A stretch of 64,000 bases of DNA from Notolepis coatsorum (Eukaryota; Chordata; Actinopteri; Aulopiformes; Paralepididae). Below, piece by piece: positions 19,601 through 31,947 of the stretch; the first letter of the stretch is position 1, and each line of letters starts with the position of its first letter. The position numbers were made by a program, and so were the translations under genes. Where the stretch lies: positions 75,472,311 through 75,536,310 of the forward strand of contig OZ020589.1 of the NCBI GenBank assembly GCA_963971535.1, in the 5' to 3' direction. The notes below the pieces were generated by a model. The model did not search any database. It had not been told where the DNA came from and worked only from the letters and a program-made list of their open reading frames with translations.

Positions 19601-20460
19601 ATGAAATGAATGGACTTTTTCAAAACGTGTAATGCAGCCAGAGTAAGTGATCCACTATACACTTGAGAAACGAGCTTATAGCTACATAGAATATTGACAG
19701 ACACGTTACTCTACAAAGACACATCGGTTTGTTGACAAACCTTGGTCCTCTAGCACCATATTAGACGGCGCCGAAACGGTCGTCAAAGTGTTAATGCAAT
19801 CCGTAATCAGAAGAATTCGACACTGGCAAACGTGGTACCTTTTTTGGAAAAACGTTGTTTATTCCATAAACAAAGCCTCGTACCAGATGTTACCAATTCT
19901 GTAATGTCCTTGAACAGTCTTAATTCATTCTTCTCCACGTCTCTTATGCTATTAGTCCAATGGTTCTGGGCCTCGTCGTAGCCAACAACCATTCCCTGTT
20001 AGCCGAAGCTAGCGATGATGTGGCACTCCATTCCTGCCCCCCCCCCCCCGCAAGGGGAGGAGGGATCCTTTCAAAGTCTCTGATCAACGCGTCTGCTCGC
20101 CTGTGCGTCGTGTCTCAATCTGGCTAGTCTCCTGAAGACCCCACAGCTTACCGTCTTCAAGTCCCGCAATGTCGACCTCTCTCTCGTGACTGTTACTATG
20201 GCAACGGCACTTTTGACCCAAATCACTATAGCAACGGCGATGTTGATATTACTAAACGATGTGGCCACACCACCATGTGAGAGCCCAGTGCCGCTGCATA
20301 CAATGACCTTGGCTCGCTTGAGAGCTCAGCTGATAACAGGCCCTCGTCTGCAGCCTCACTGGAGCTAGACATAGTGACTGATACTGTCCTCTTACAACTA
20401 ATATCTACGAGTAGATGGCGTCATCTGCAGATATTTACATTATAATGCAGATATGTACAT
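19601..20460. other. No gene seen
   Basis: No supported ORF. A C-run lies at about 20039-20049. 20060-20400 has fairly high GC and may be an old LINE fragment, but no motif could be fixed. Confidence 0.5.
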
Positions 20461-20466
20461 TATACA

Positions 20467-20540
20467 GAAAGAAGCATTTTGTATAAAAGTATTCTGTACT
20501 TCTGTATGACAACTATTAAAGAAACTTGAGAAACTTATGA
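20467..20540 (+). mobile_element. L2-like LINE 3' end fragment
   Basis: It matches the 3' ends at about 54450-54510 and 56060-56120, including GAAGCATTTTGTATAAAAGT and TGACAACTATTAAAGAAACT. It is a 5'-truncated copy without coding sequence. A separate LINE-type tail (AATAAAG followed by TGAA repeats) sits at about 20600-20628. Confidence 0.8.
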
Positions 20541-20889
20541 ACTTGAACTATATACACATTGAAAAACAAGGATTCCTTCACTGCTCTCAATGATCTTTCA
20601 AATTTAAATAAAGTTTGAATGAATGAACAGTGTCATGCATGCGATAGATTCTTCTCAAAATGTGTATCTCTCCAGTCTTGAATCCACAAGCACCGTGGCT
20701 GCCAGCACGAGAGACAACTATGCTAGTATCAACTGTGCACCAAAAGTGCACCTTCGAAGTAGATTTCTACCAGAACAGGTGAGTTTAACGAACGTATTGA
20801 ACTCTGTTACATGAGCACCACACAAACTCAATCAATCAACCCCACAAATTGACATCATCGCCCATACAATGGCATTATTTCCTCAGTAG

Positions 20890-21450
20890 ATTTAAAAAAA
20901 AATATCAAATCTTTTTATTGCTTTTTTTTTAAAATTTTATAACAACACACAACACAGTACAGTAATAATAATAATAAACAACAATAATAGACAGGACTTC
21001 ACATAACAATAACAGTAATAATAATAATAACAATAAATTGACATAATAAAAATGATAAAAACAGAGTATAAAATAAATGTAGTGAGCCTCCTGAGCCCCA
21101 TCCATCTCCAGACCCGGCAGCCATGAACCCCAACCCTGGAGGACCCACAGTCCGGCGCCCCAGCGAGCCAAAGCATCACGCCTCTTTAATACCTCGACCC
21201 GCAGAGACCCCGAACCATGGCCCCCCCCAGTCCGAGCCCACGACCACCAGACCCACAGCCAGAGGGGCCCAAAAATCAAACCGCACTGCAACATGGCAGC
21301 AACTGTAAGATCAGAGGGTCTTGACGGTCCGGCTCACATGCAGTGAGCCGTGTAGTGATCCCACAACATATACATAATAAAATACACAAAAAATAAATAA
21401 ATAAATAAAAAAGTGGACACGGGCACTCGCTCGCTCTCTCTTATTATTAT
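20890..21450 (-). mobile_element. L1/Tx1-like LINE 3' UTR and A-rich tail
   Basis: On the minus strand it shows a C/G-rich stretch, TTA/TTG-rich simple repeats, an AATAAA-type signal and a terminal A-run at 20890-20935. The same order is seen in the + strand insertion at 27550-28435. It is taken as the 3' end of the minus-strand LINE whose RT lies at 22010-23728. Confidence 0.55.
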
Positions 21451-22005
21451 GCATAAATAGTTTGTATAGGAAATTACTTGTTTTATTTAAGTTTTTGTAA
21501 ATATTGCCTTGAAATAGAGAAGCTGAAAAATGTAGCAGGATGTAGCCTTCAATATATAAAGAAATTATATTGTCAACAGATATGGTTGAAAAACAAACAA
21601 TGTTTTAAATGTAATTGTAGATACAATATTGTAGTTACAATTTCTTTAATTGAATTAACTTAAACTAGAAAAGTAAATACAAACTAAAGTAACAATGTAA
21701 CTTACAGTTTACAGTTTCCTTCTGAAGCACAACGAAATGTCTCATACTTCCAGTCGGGACCATTTGGTTCCACAGCTCAAGCAAACCCCCACCAATTGGT
21801 ACAGGGCTTGTATTTTGGTTTTGCACTTCTTGTTTGTTATGCTCTTGGTATCCTATTATTATGCAAATACTAGGTGATAGATAAGTGCCGGTACTTGGCG
21901 CACGGCGCGACAAGTGCAGTGAAAGTTGTGAATGCATTTTTGTGTGCGCATCCGTGTGCGTACTTCTGCTCAGAAAAGTGATGGGACGGCGTGGGACCAC
22001 CACTG
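21450..22005. other. Unassigned segment interrupting the L1-like LINE
   Basis: The LINE coding homology stops near 22010 and 3'-UTR-like sequence resumes near 21450. The segment between begins (minus strand) near CAGTGGTGG, a word seen at fish hAT termini, but no matching second terminus was found. Confidence 0.35.
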
Positions 22006-22009
22006 TACC

Positions 22010-23728
22010 ACTGCATGTATAGAGGTCGGTAATTGAGAAACATCATTCAATAACAATACAGAAGGCAGAACAGGTATGGTCAGAGAGAAAATATCTGATA
22101 GCTGGGAGGTAACATTTTCCCAAAAGAGCTCAACAGGAGGACATTCCCAGTACATATGCATAAATGTTCCGGTGGCACCGTTTGGACATAAGGTACATTG
22201 AGAGTCAGGTCTGAGACCCATTAGATTCAATCGTCTAGAGGTCAAATAAGTCCTATGAACAAAATTTAGATGAATCTGTTGGTGATCTGGGTTGCGAGAG
22301 GACAGCTGAAAATTGTCCCAGACTGCATCCCAATCAAAATCTACATCCAACTCCGGGACATCCTTTCTCCAAATCGTATCCAGGGGGAGGTCCTTATACG
22401 ATGACATAAGTAAATGGCGATAAAAGTCAGAAACAAAGCCTCTCGATGTCTCTTTGTCATAAAATAATTTGTGAAAACGGTGACGCTCCAGTGGACGCGA
22501 TGCGCCCTCAGAGCTGCTCTTATTTGTAAATAAAAGAAAAAGGAGGTTCCGGGGAGATCATATCCATTGGATAGATCTTGGAAAGAACGGAGACCAGAGT
22601 TATCGAAGATATCCCCCCTTTCCCATCTAGGGTACCTAATAGGTTGTTGTCCAATAAGGAGTAAATTATTATTAAATAGAGGGGAATGCGTGTGCCATTT
22701 ATGGCCGTTAGTACATGCTTTCTGGGTGTCACACCAAGTCTGGATCACATGTGTGATAAGAGGGCCAAATCGTAATTTGCATTGCTTAATTGAAATGTTG
22801 GTATACACAATATCTTGACGTCTATATGGGGACACCATCTTCACCTCCAATGGTCGCCAAGACATGGCTGCTTGAGCGTCAAACCAAGTGATCAGAGGTC
22901 TCAGAGAGAAAGCTTGAAAATAGTATTTAAAGTCTGGAAATGCCTCCGTCGAGTTTACTTCTTTGGGCAGTTGATCTCTTCAAGCGCGGGCGTTTATTGT
23001 TCCAAACAAATTTATATGAGGCAATTTCTGCCAGTAACCAACAGGAGGAGGTAACGGGAGCATGGCTCCCTGGGTAAAATATTCATTTAAATTATTGACG
23101 CACAGGCCTGCAATGAATTTTTTTATTTGGACCATCTGTTGAAGTCATTCGTAATCCTGTCACCCAAGCTGGAGTAATTATACCTTACCGTCTGGCTAAT
23201 AATAGGGAATATTTCAATCCCGAGACATTTAAAGTGCTCCACCATAAGTATGTTTGCAGGTAGGATGGTAGCCTTCGCAGGCTCATTAAGTGGAAGAAAA
23301 GCAGATTTTGGCCAGTTGATCTTAAAGCCGGATAGGCTGCCAAATTCATCTATCACGCTGAGCAGATGAGGTAGAGAAACGGATGGATTCTGTATAAACA
23401 GGTGTACATCATCTGCGTATAAGCTGATATAGTGATGTGTGCACTGAATTGAAACAGGAGATATCATTTGGGATTGTCTTATGTATTGAGCTAGAGGTTC
23501 GAGGGATAAGGCGAAAAGTCCAGGACTAAGAGGACAACCCTGTCTAGAAGAGCGCGAGACAGAGAAGAGTGGCGAGCAGAACTTCCCCGTTAAGATCATG
23601 GCCGAAGGCCCCGTGTAGAGAACTTTGATCATATGAATGAACCCCTCTCCCAACCCCATCCTTCTATGAACTGCCCACAAGTAAGACCACTCCAATCTGT
23701 CAAATGCCTTCATTGCGTCCAAGTAAGT
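22010..23728 (-). pseudogene. L1/Tx1-like LINE reverse transcriptase, C-terminal part, frameshifted
   Basis: The minus-strand pieces include LDAMKAFDRLEWSYLWAV, RQGCPLSPGLFALSLEPLA and the catalytic SLYADDVHLF, then a C-terminal Cys-rich region (CTLCPNGATGTFMHMYWEC) and a tryptophan-bearing tail. These fit L1/Tx1 group ORF2. The frame is broken around 22340-22870 and again near 23120. The upstream part of the same RT continues at 33541-34056, beyond a CR1-like LINE inserted at 23729. About 20 residues between the two pieces appear to be missing. Confidence 0.85.
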
Positions 23729-23969
23729 AAGTAAGTAAAGTTTATTTATATAGCACTTTTCACAGAGACAGCTCACAAAGTGCTTTACATACAGCAGAAA
23801 TAAAATAAAATTAAAATAAAAAGCAAGAAACCATTCAAGAGATAAGATAGAACAAAACACAATGCATCACAGATAAACAAAACAAAACAAAAGACATATT
23901 CTATACCTGAAGGAGAGGCTCAAACATTACCCAAAGGCCTGTTTAAACAGTAATGTTTTTAGCTGTTTT

Positions 23970-24197
23970 TCAAAAAATTTCAACAGACGATACAGCTCTT
24001 AGGCCACGTGGAAGGGCATTCCAGAGTCTAGGCGCTACAGACTGAAAGGCTCTGTCACCTTTGGTGATCAGCCTGGTGCGCGGAATGACCAACAGATCCT
24101 GGTCAGCTGTCCTCAGGGTCCTGCTGGGCACATATGGTTCCAGCAGGTCAGTTAAATATTCTGGTGCCTGGCCGTGCAGAGCTCTGAAAGTGAGCAC
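23970..24197 (-). pseudogene. CR1-like LINE ORF2, C-terminal end
   Basis: It encodes FRALHGQAPEYLTDLLEPYVPSR-type sequence and the conserved SVAPRLWNALPRGLRAVSS signature of CR1/L2/Rex1 LINE C-termini. It is the direct continuation of 26120-27533, split by the Harbinger-like insertion. Confidence 0.85.
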
Positions 24198-25085
24198 CAG
24201 GGCCCTCATTCATCAACGTGGACGTAGAATATGTTCTATTTTCACACGTAAGCACAGAATATAGAATCAGTGCACGCACAGGAAAATCGGGATTCACCAC
24301 ACGTGCGTACGCAGGTTCTACGCACACCTGTCATGATGAATATGACTTTGATCCTACGTTTGAGCTTGTGCACTGTTTTAAGTATTTGCATACCAGAACC
24401 GCCCCGATTAACCATATACGGTAATGGAATACCCCCATGAAATGTGGAAAAATGGACTAAGCCGAGGGAAGCGTGTTATGAGAACGGTGATGTCGGATAT
24501 GATATCTATTAACCATTGCTGCCTGGGCAGCGCAAACACTAATAAAGACCGTGCTGGAATATGACTGCCTTTTCCCGTGTTGTTTGATTAATACCCAGGG
24601 ATTAAAGTTCTCCTCAATTTTATTCCAAATCGCGATGGATTTTCCGTCAATTTTCTACCTGCTGCATATGATTTCTAGAGGCATACTACAATCTATTTTG
24701 ATGTCAGTATTGGGTAGCCTATATAAACAATAATACGAGAGCATATACAAGAACAATGAATCTCACTGCATGTATGATGTAGCCTGCCTTTCAATACATG
24801 AACTTGAATCCCATCATGTTTGTGTGCGGGACTCACAAGGCTGTTGTCACAATGGGTGGTACCGGTACAGTAATAACAGTCCACACAATATCACGATGGA
24901 CCATGCCATAGCCTATGTTCTATTAGGACATGATCTGTGACGACAAATGTTCTAGAATGTTTGATTAAGATATCATACTCTGACAGCATGCCTATGATCA
25001 ACAAAAACGCGAACTTGAATCCCATCATATACATAGTCCGTCCACTATCTGGTGTCATTGCCTTTATTAGTTGTGTTCGATTGGC

Positions 25086-25160
25086 TATATGATTTTTAGA
25101 GGCATCTATTTTGTTGTCGGTATTACCGACAACAAAATAGATGCCTCTAAAAATCATATA
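25086..25160. repeat. Perfect 75-bp palindrome (37-bp arms, 1-base centre)
   Basis: Arms 25086-25122 and 25124-25160 are exact reverse complements around T25123. It lies inside the 24201-26116 element. Confidence 0.95.
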
Positions 25161-25326
25161 CTATTAGGTAGCCTATATGAATTACATATAATAGCAGCCA
25201 TAGCCTACATTATGCAACAGTAACTTGCGCATACCAGTGTATGCGACGGAGCAGTGTATACCTTATCATATCATATTCATATAATAGTTTACTCTATCAG
25301 CATACCAGCATGTAATATGTTCTTTG

Positions 25327-25737
25327 TTAGAACTCAACTCGTTATTATTTTGCACATAGATTGCAGAAATACGGGAACGTTTTGATTTACATTAAAAGGC
25401 TTTGACATTGTAAAACTAAATATGTGGAATTCCGTAAGCATAATACAAGTCACATCACCCACACGATATACTCTGTGTCCAGAGCATGTATGCTTTTCAT
25501 TCATTTAAGACACATTATTGCAAGGGTTTTGTAATACACATACACCCTGGTGTCATTTTTTATTCTTTCTTATACAGTAAAAAGGGGGAAGAACACTATA
25601 TCGTGGGTGTTCATATGACTTGTATTCTGCTTACAGCTTCGAAATTCCACTTGTTTCGTTTAACGTAAAGCCTTTTAAATATAATCAAAACGTTCCCGTG
25701 TTTCTGCGGTCTGTGCGCAAAGAGTTGAGCTACGTTC
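25327..25737. repeat. Long imperfect inverted repeat, arms of 100 bp or more
   Basis: 25327-25430 pairs with 25636-25737. Shared blocks include GGGAACGTTTTGAT and AAAAGGCTTT. The pairing continues inward (ATACAAGTCA... with its complement at about 25610-25630) and outward to about 25270 and 25795. It forms the stem of the fold-back element. Confidence 0.75.
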
Positions 25738-26119
25738 CGATAACGCTATATAAACCATGCTGCATTCATTCTGAGAGAAAGATCTATTATTCCAAATGCT
25801 ATTTATAGGGTTTTGACCATAATTACACTACTGTTGCTATTTCACAATGAACTATAATGGATTACGGGGGTCATACAGAACACACGCCAGTGTCTTTATT
25901 TCCGCCTTGAAACTAATGCAGAACTGAGGAGCGCTTATGCGTAGTAACGATATTCTACCACTGGGCGTCAGCTAAGTGTGCTCCGACCTGTGCGTACACG
26001 TAAGCACGGAGTCAAGTTCAAGTTGAAATTGATGAATCCCACTCTTTGCTTAGAAATGATCGTACGCACAGGTTAAGCAAAAAAAATTGCGTAAGTCGGG
26101 TTGATGAATGAGGGCCCAG

Positions 26120-27533
26120 GACTTTGAAATTAATTCTAAAATGTATAGGAAGCCAGTGCAAGGAGGCCAGAACTGGAGTAATGTGACACCTTCTGCTTGA
26201 TCTGGTCAGCAGTCTTGCAGCAGTATTTTGGATGAACTGGAGGCGGTCTATGGATGATTTATTGAGGCAGGTGAGAACCGAATTGCAGTAGTCTAGACGA
26301 GAAGAAACAAAGGCATGGATGATCAACTCTAGGTCAGAGTGGGAAACCATCGACCTGAGTTTAGCAATATTCCTGAGATGGAAAAAACAGGTGCGGGTCA
26401 CCGACTTGATATGGGTGTCGAGGTGCATAGTCTGATCAAAGTTTACCCCAAGGTTCCTGAGGTTGGGGCTCACATTAGTTTCTAGGGGCCCAAGGCAACC
26501 AGCCACCCTAGATGCAACGCCATCAGAGGCCACGATGAGCACCTCGGTTTTGGCCTCATTTAGCTGGAGGAAGTTGCTAGCTAACCAGGCCTTAATGGCC
26601 GACAGACATTCATTTAAAACAATAAAATTAGAATTAAAATCATCAGGGCAATCAGGGTTAAAAGAGCAATACAGCTGGATATCATCCGCATAAAGGTGGT
26701 AGGAGATGCCTTTAAAAGCGTTAATAATGTGTCCTAATGGGAGCAAATATAGTGAAAATAAAATCGGACCGAGCCCTGGGGGACCCCACAGGAAAGGGTA
26801 ACAGACTCAGACACATGGGGGCCTACTCCGACTGAGAAACATCTACCTGAGAGATAGGACTCAAACCACTCATGTGCACTCCCTGTGACACCCACCCAAT
26901 CTCTGAGCCTATTTAACAGAATGTTGTGATCCACAGTGTCAAATGCAACACTGAGATCCAGTAGCACTAAAATGGAGCATCTACCTGAGTCGGCGGACAT
27001 CATTAGATCATTGGATACTTTTAAAAGTGCAGTTTCCGTGGAGTGTTGCTTACGAAAACCCGACTGGAATTTGTCGAGAATGTGGTGTTCATTTAAAATG
27101 GATATAAGCTGGTTGGCAACAATCTTTTCTAAAATCTTGGACATAAATGATAATTTGGAGAAGGGCCAATAGTTACTTGGTAACGAGGCGTCCAGACTTG
27201 GCTTTTTTAAAAGCGGCTGAACGATTGCCTGTTTGAAGTAGGCAGGGACCTGACCAGAGACCAAAGAGAGATTTATGATGGAAAGCAGACTGGGACCAAT
27301 AGTGCTGAAAACGTCCTTTAGTAGAGAGGTTGGGATGGTGTCTAATGGGCTAGAGGAGGTTTTTGTGCTTCTCACTAGCTCTGTTAGGTCGTTGAGGGAA
27401 ATGGGTGAGATGGAATTTAGAGTAGACTGACTGTTGGGAGATAACGGTTGGATTGAGGTGGAGGGTGTAATACCTGCCCTGACATTTGCAACCTTATTTA
27501 CAAAAAATAGGAGAAAATCATGACAGTCCTTAT
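26120..27533 (-). pseudogene. CR1-like LINE reverse transcriptase, frameshifted
   Basis: Two frames (26734-27555 and 26120-26746) together give a CR1/L2-type RT: KPSLDASLPSNYWPFSKL, FQSGFRKQHSTETALLKV, LLDLSVAFDTVDHNILL, CGVPQGSV and the catalytic HLYADDIQLY, then LQFIQNTAARLLT and LASLHWLPIHFRI. The frame breaks near 26740, just after VPQGSV. The N-terminal part is separated by the 27550-28435 insertion. No complete enzyme is encoded. Confidence 0.88.
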
Positions 27534-27549
27534 CAGATAAAACAGGTGT

Positions 27550-28435
<886 letters not shown>

Positions 28436-28450
28436 AGATAAAACAGGTGT

Positions 28451-29640
28451 GACAGGGGTTTGTGGACTGACAATGGTATTAATGGTGTCGAATAGGACTT
28501 TGGGGTTTAGTTTGCTAGATGAGATTAAGTTTGTGAAATAGGCAGCTCTGGCATCCTTAACCATACTGTTAAAATCAGTTAAAAGTTGCTTAAAATGAAG
28601 ACGGTGTACATTAAGCTGAGTGGACTTCCACTTTCGCTCAATACACCGGCAATTTCTTCTAACACGACGAATATCCTCATTTAGCCAGGGAGAGGAATTT
28701 AAAGTGCGAACAGTGCAAGATTTCAGAGGAGCAACTACATCTAAAATGTCTGAGCAGTGCCGGTTAAAAGCATGGACTAAAGTATCAATGTCGCCATTAA
28801 CGTTCAGAGATGGCACCGCACTGCTCTCAAAGGCTGTGGAAATTTTTTCTGCTGAGAGGTCATTTAGCATGCGCGAGCGTTTAACTCGCTTAGTGGAAAT
28901 AGTGTCAGTTTTAAAAACTAAATTAAAAAGTATGCATTTGTGATCACTTAAAATCATTTCCTCATAAACAATGTTATCTATGTCTAATCCAAGAGTAAAA
29001 ACAAGATCAAGTGTGTTACCTTTGTTGTGTGTGGGGCCCGAGACATGTTGGACAAAATTGAAGGATTCAGTGGTACAAATAAAATTGGTGGCAAAATTGT
29101 CATTACTGTTATTAATATGGAAATTAAAATCCCCTAATAAAACGATTTTTTTCCAGTTTGATGATGGAGGTTAGAAAATCGCTAAAATCTGTCAAAAAAT
29201 AACTATTAAAACCAGGGGGTCGATAAATTTAAATACAATAAAATGGGTCGGTGTACCCAACTTTGGTGATTAAAAGTTCAAAGGAGCTGTGTGTATTAAT
29301 TGAGTGCACAGCCCTGGAGGAAAAACAGTTCTTGTGCACCAGCGCTAAGCCGCCTCCTACGCGACTGGTGGTGGCATTTGACCGGGGTGGTCTGGGGGCA
29401 CAGGTAAAAGAGAAGTTTGGCGGACACAGTTCATTTAAAAATACATATTCCTCTGACCTTTGCCATGTTTCTGAGAGACAGAAAAAGTCCAAATCTTTGG
29501 CCGTAATGAAATCATTTAGGATGAAAGATTTGTTAGCTATAGAACGGGCATTTAACAAGGCCATTTTGATAGCCTTAGGTCCTAGTTTACTGGGTGGTTG
29601 TGACAGTGGGCACAGATGACAGGCATTCGCGCCCCGGCGA
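28451..29640 (-). pseudogene. CR1-like LINE endonuclease and linker, broken
   Basis: The minus strand begins with MALLNARSIANKSFILNDF and LDFFCLSETWQ, the N-terminal signature of an apurinic-type endonuclease in CR1/L2 LINEs, followed by GGLALVHK. A later frame (28367-28957) holds ILSDHKCILFNLVF, the SDHK-type motif at the end of the endonuclease, and a linker toward RT. Several frame breaks lie between 28960 and 29230. It continues into RT at 27533 across the inserted LINE tail. Confidence 0.85.
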
Positions 29641-29788
29641 AACCTGCCACCAGACTCCTGTGGACTACGCCGTGACCAGTGAGTTATGATGACTGGGATG
29701 GGGAAGCTTTGTACAGTAGCTTAGGCTGCTTCTGTAGATGATCTACAGAGCCAGATAGGCCTAGTTGTCAGGCCAGTGATGCTACACA

Positions 29789-30168
29789 CAGGGCCGCCTG
29801 GGAGAAATGCGAGGCCCTGTGCGAGATTTTAAACGCGAGCCCCCCCCCCCCCCTATATATATATATTTTTTTTTTATACAGTCAACATATTCTTAAATAA
29901 TAGCGCTGCCCGAGGCTGGGCATGATACAGTCAACATATAGCAAGAGAGAGAGCGAGAGAGAGCTCCCGTTCTACAGTCAATATACAGTGTACAGAGAGA
30001 GAGAGAGAGACACATTGGAAATAAATTGAAATGCTATTTGGCCCTAAACAGAGAGTACACAGTGGCAGAATACCTGAGCACTGTGACTGAAGATCCTTGA
30101 CTAGGTACAGACTCAGCGAGAACAGCCTAGCCATCGAGAAAGGCCGCCATAGGCAGACTGTGTGTGTT

Positions 30169-30200
<32 letters not shown>

Positions 30201-31900
30201 CATGTGTGTTTGTCGTGTGTGTGTGTTAGAGAGAGAGCATGTATGAGAGATAAGCAAAGATGACCCCCTAAAGGATATTCAACTTTTAATGAAAGAACAA
30301 AACAGAAGGAAAAGATAACTTCACAAAGGCAACATGAATATACATAGATCCAAAAGGACAAAGATCAACACTTAAATCCAAAGAGAAGAGGGTCTATACC
30401 AGAGAAAACAAAGCAGCAAGGAGCCAATGGCCGACATCAGCTAAATAGGCTAGCCAGGTAGGCTACTGACACCAGGCCACACACAGCTTTGGCCAACGGC
30501 CCAACGCTACCCAAGCTACACAAACGACCAAGACAATTCATTCACACACAGCACATGTCGTATCTCCAAATGTTGTGAAGTAACATATGTTTTGCCTGGA
30601 AAAAAACATCGTTATTAACAAAACATTCGGGAGGGGAAGGAAGGAAGAGTGGGGTAATGTCATGACATTTTCATTCATCTTACCTGCACCAAGGAACGCA
30701 GGGCGAAAGGCCGCAACACAGGTCTCCACGTTGACGAAAGGCCTCTCGCTGGCGGGACAAAAATAAGCTATGGCCGGAGCCTTGTCATGGTGCAGGCCCG
30801 ACTACATCTTCTGTCAAAGATGATGTCGTAGTCAGAGTGCCAGAACCCCCTGCTATTCTCACGGCTAATGTCAATGGTCGTAGCACAAGCTAACAGCTAA
30901 CTCTAGGCTAACTGATAGCATCAAGCTAACGTTCCCAGCCGAGCGCAGCCGGCAGCTAACGTCATAGCTAAACAGCTAACTGGCTAACAGTTAGCTCAAC
31001 CCGGCTATCGCTAACCATTAGCTAACGCAGAAGCAAGCTATGCGGCTACCACTGAACAACTGTACAATGTGAGAAAAGCAATACAGGTGCTGACACCAGG
31101 CCACACACCGTTAGCTACTAGTACTACAACAGCTAGTCGGCCAGTTTGGCTCCAGAGAGAGAGAGAGAGATCCACGGCGGGAATAGAATAGAGTTAATAG
31201 AATAGGTTAAAAACTCACCAAACGTCCAAGAGGATGGAGACAACCGCGTAGAGTTGACGAAGTTCATCTGCCAAACGACCATCCTCTTCATCTTGGCTGC
31301 ATGCGCTGTCTCTAGGTTAGCTAACGCTAGTTAGCCTTTAGCTAAGCTAGCTACTAGCCGACATCATCATGGCTATATCCCGACTGCACCATCACAAGGC
31401 TCCACCATAGCTTCTTTTTGTCCCGCCAGCGAGAGGCCTTTCGTCAACGTTCCTTGGTGACCGACCGACTGATAATGACCGACCTCTTCGTCTTGGCTGG
31501 CATAACTAAGCATAACCTCCAAAGCTGCACGCGCGAAATAGTCAAACGCAGCTGACGCACACCGGCATACTACACATGATGTAACCACTCCCTTCGTTGA
31601 AACCAATAGTATGTCTGCTGCAGAGCCCCAGAGCTCCAATAGTGAGTATGTCTGCAGACCCAGGAACAAGTCAGACACATTCTACAAACGTGTCTAATGT
31701 GAAATATATAAGCATATAAGCAAAACTAGATTTTAGGTCTGTGATGAAAAAGGGCCTCGCGGGAAGGGGGGCCTCACAAAAAAAATAAAAATAATAATAA
31801 TAATAATAATAAATAATTTTAAATTTTTTTTTTGCGAGGCCCCCCTTCCCGTGAGGCCCTGTGCGACCGCACTGCTCGCACACTCCCTGAGGCGGCCCTG
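29789..31900. mobile_element. hAT-like transposon, non-autonomous
   Basis: It starts CAGGGCCGCC and ends GGCGGCCCTG (perfect 10-bp inverted termini), with an 8-bp duplication GCTACACA at 29781-29788 and 31901-31908. The 8-bp duplication and CAGGG...CCCTG ends indicate hAT. The interior holds (GA)n at 30170-30235, GTTAGC-rich sequence at 30880-31060 and an internal 45-bp inverted repeat. No transposase is visible. It splits the CR1-like LINE between ORF1 and ORF2. Confidence 0.9.
30729..31449. repeat. 45-bp internal inverted repeat pair
   Basis: 30729-30773 and 31405-31449 are reverse complements with one mismatch; both contain AAGGCCTCTCGCTGGCGGGA or its complement. They lie in the hAT-like element at 29789-31900. 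Confidence 0.9.
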
Positions 31901-31947
31901 GCTACACATTTTATGACGTTAAGCTTTAGCACATTTACCCCTGATAT

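Larger units (their letters stand above)
24201..26116. mobile_element. PIF/Harbinger-like non-autonomous fold-back element
   Basis: Perfect 17-bp terminal inverted repeats, GGCCCTCATTCATCAAC, at 24201-24217 and 26100-26116, flanked by CAG on both sides (24198-24200 and 26117-26119). Removing the element rejoins the LINE reading frame, so the 3-bp duplication is credible. No transposase ORF is present. The interior contains long inverted repeats and a perfect palindrome. The PIF/Harbinger assignment rests on the 3-bp duplication and terminal style; CAG rather than TWA is atypical. Confidence 0.7.

Noticed and set aside
22567..22818. + strand ORF in the L1 region
   Set aside because: Antisense of the LINE ORF2 and without motifs.
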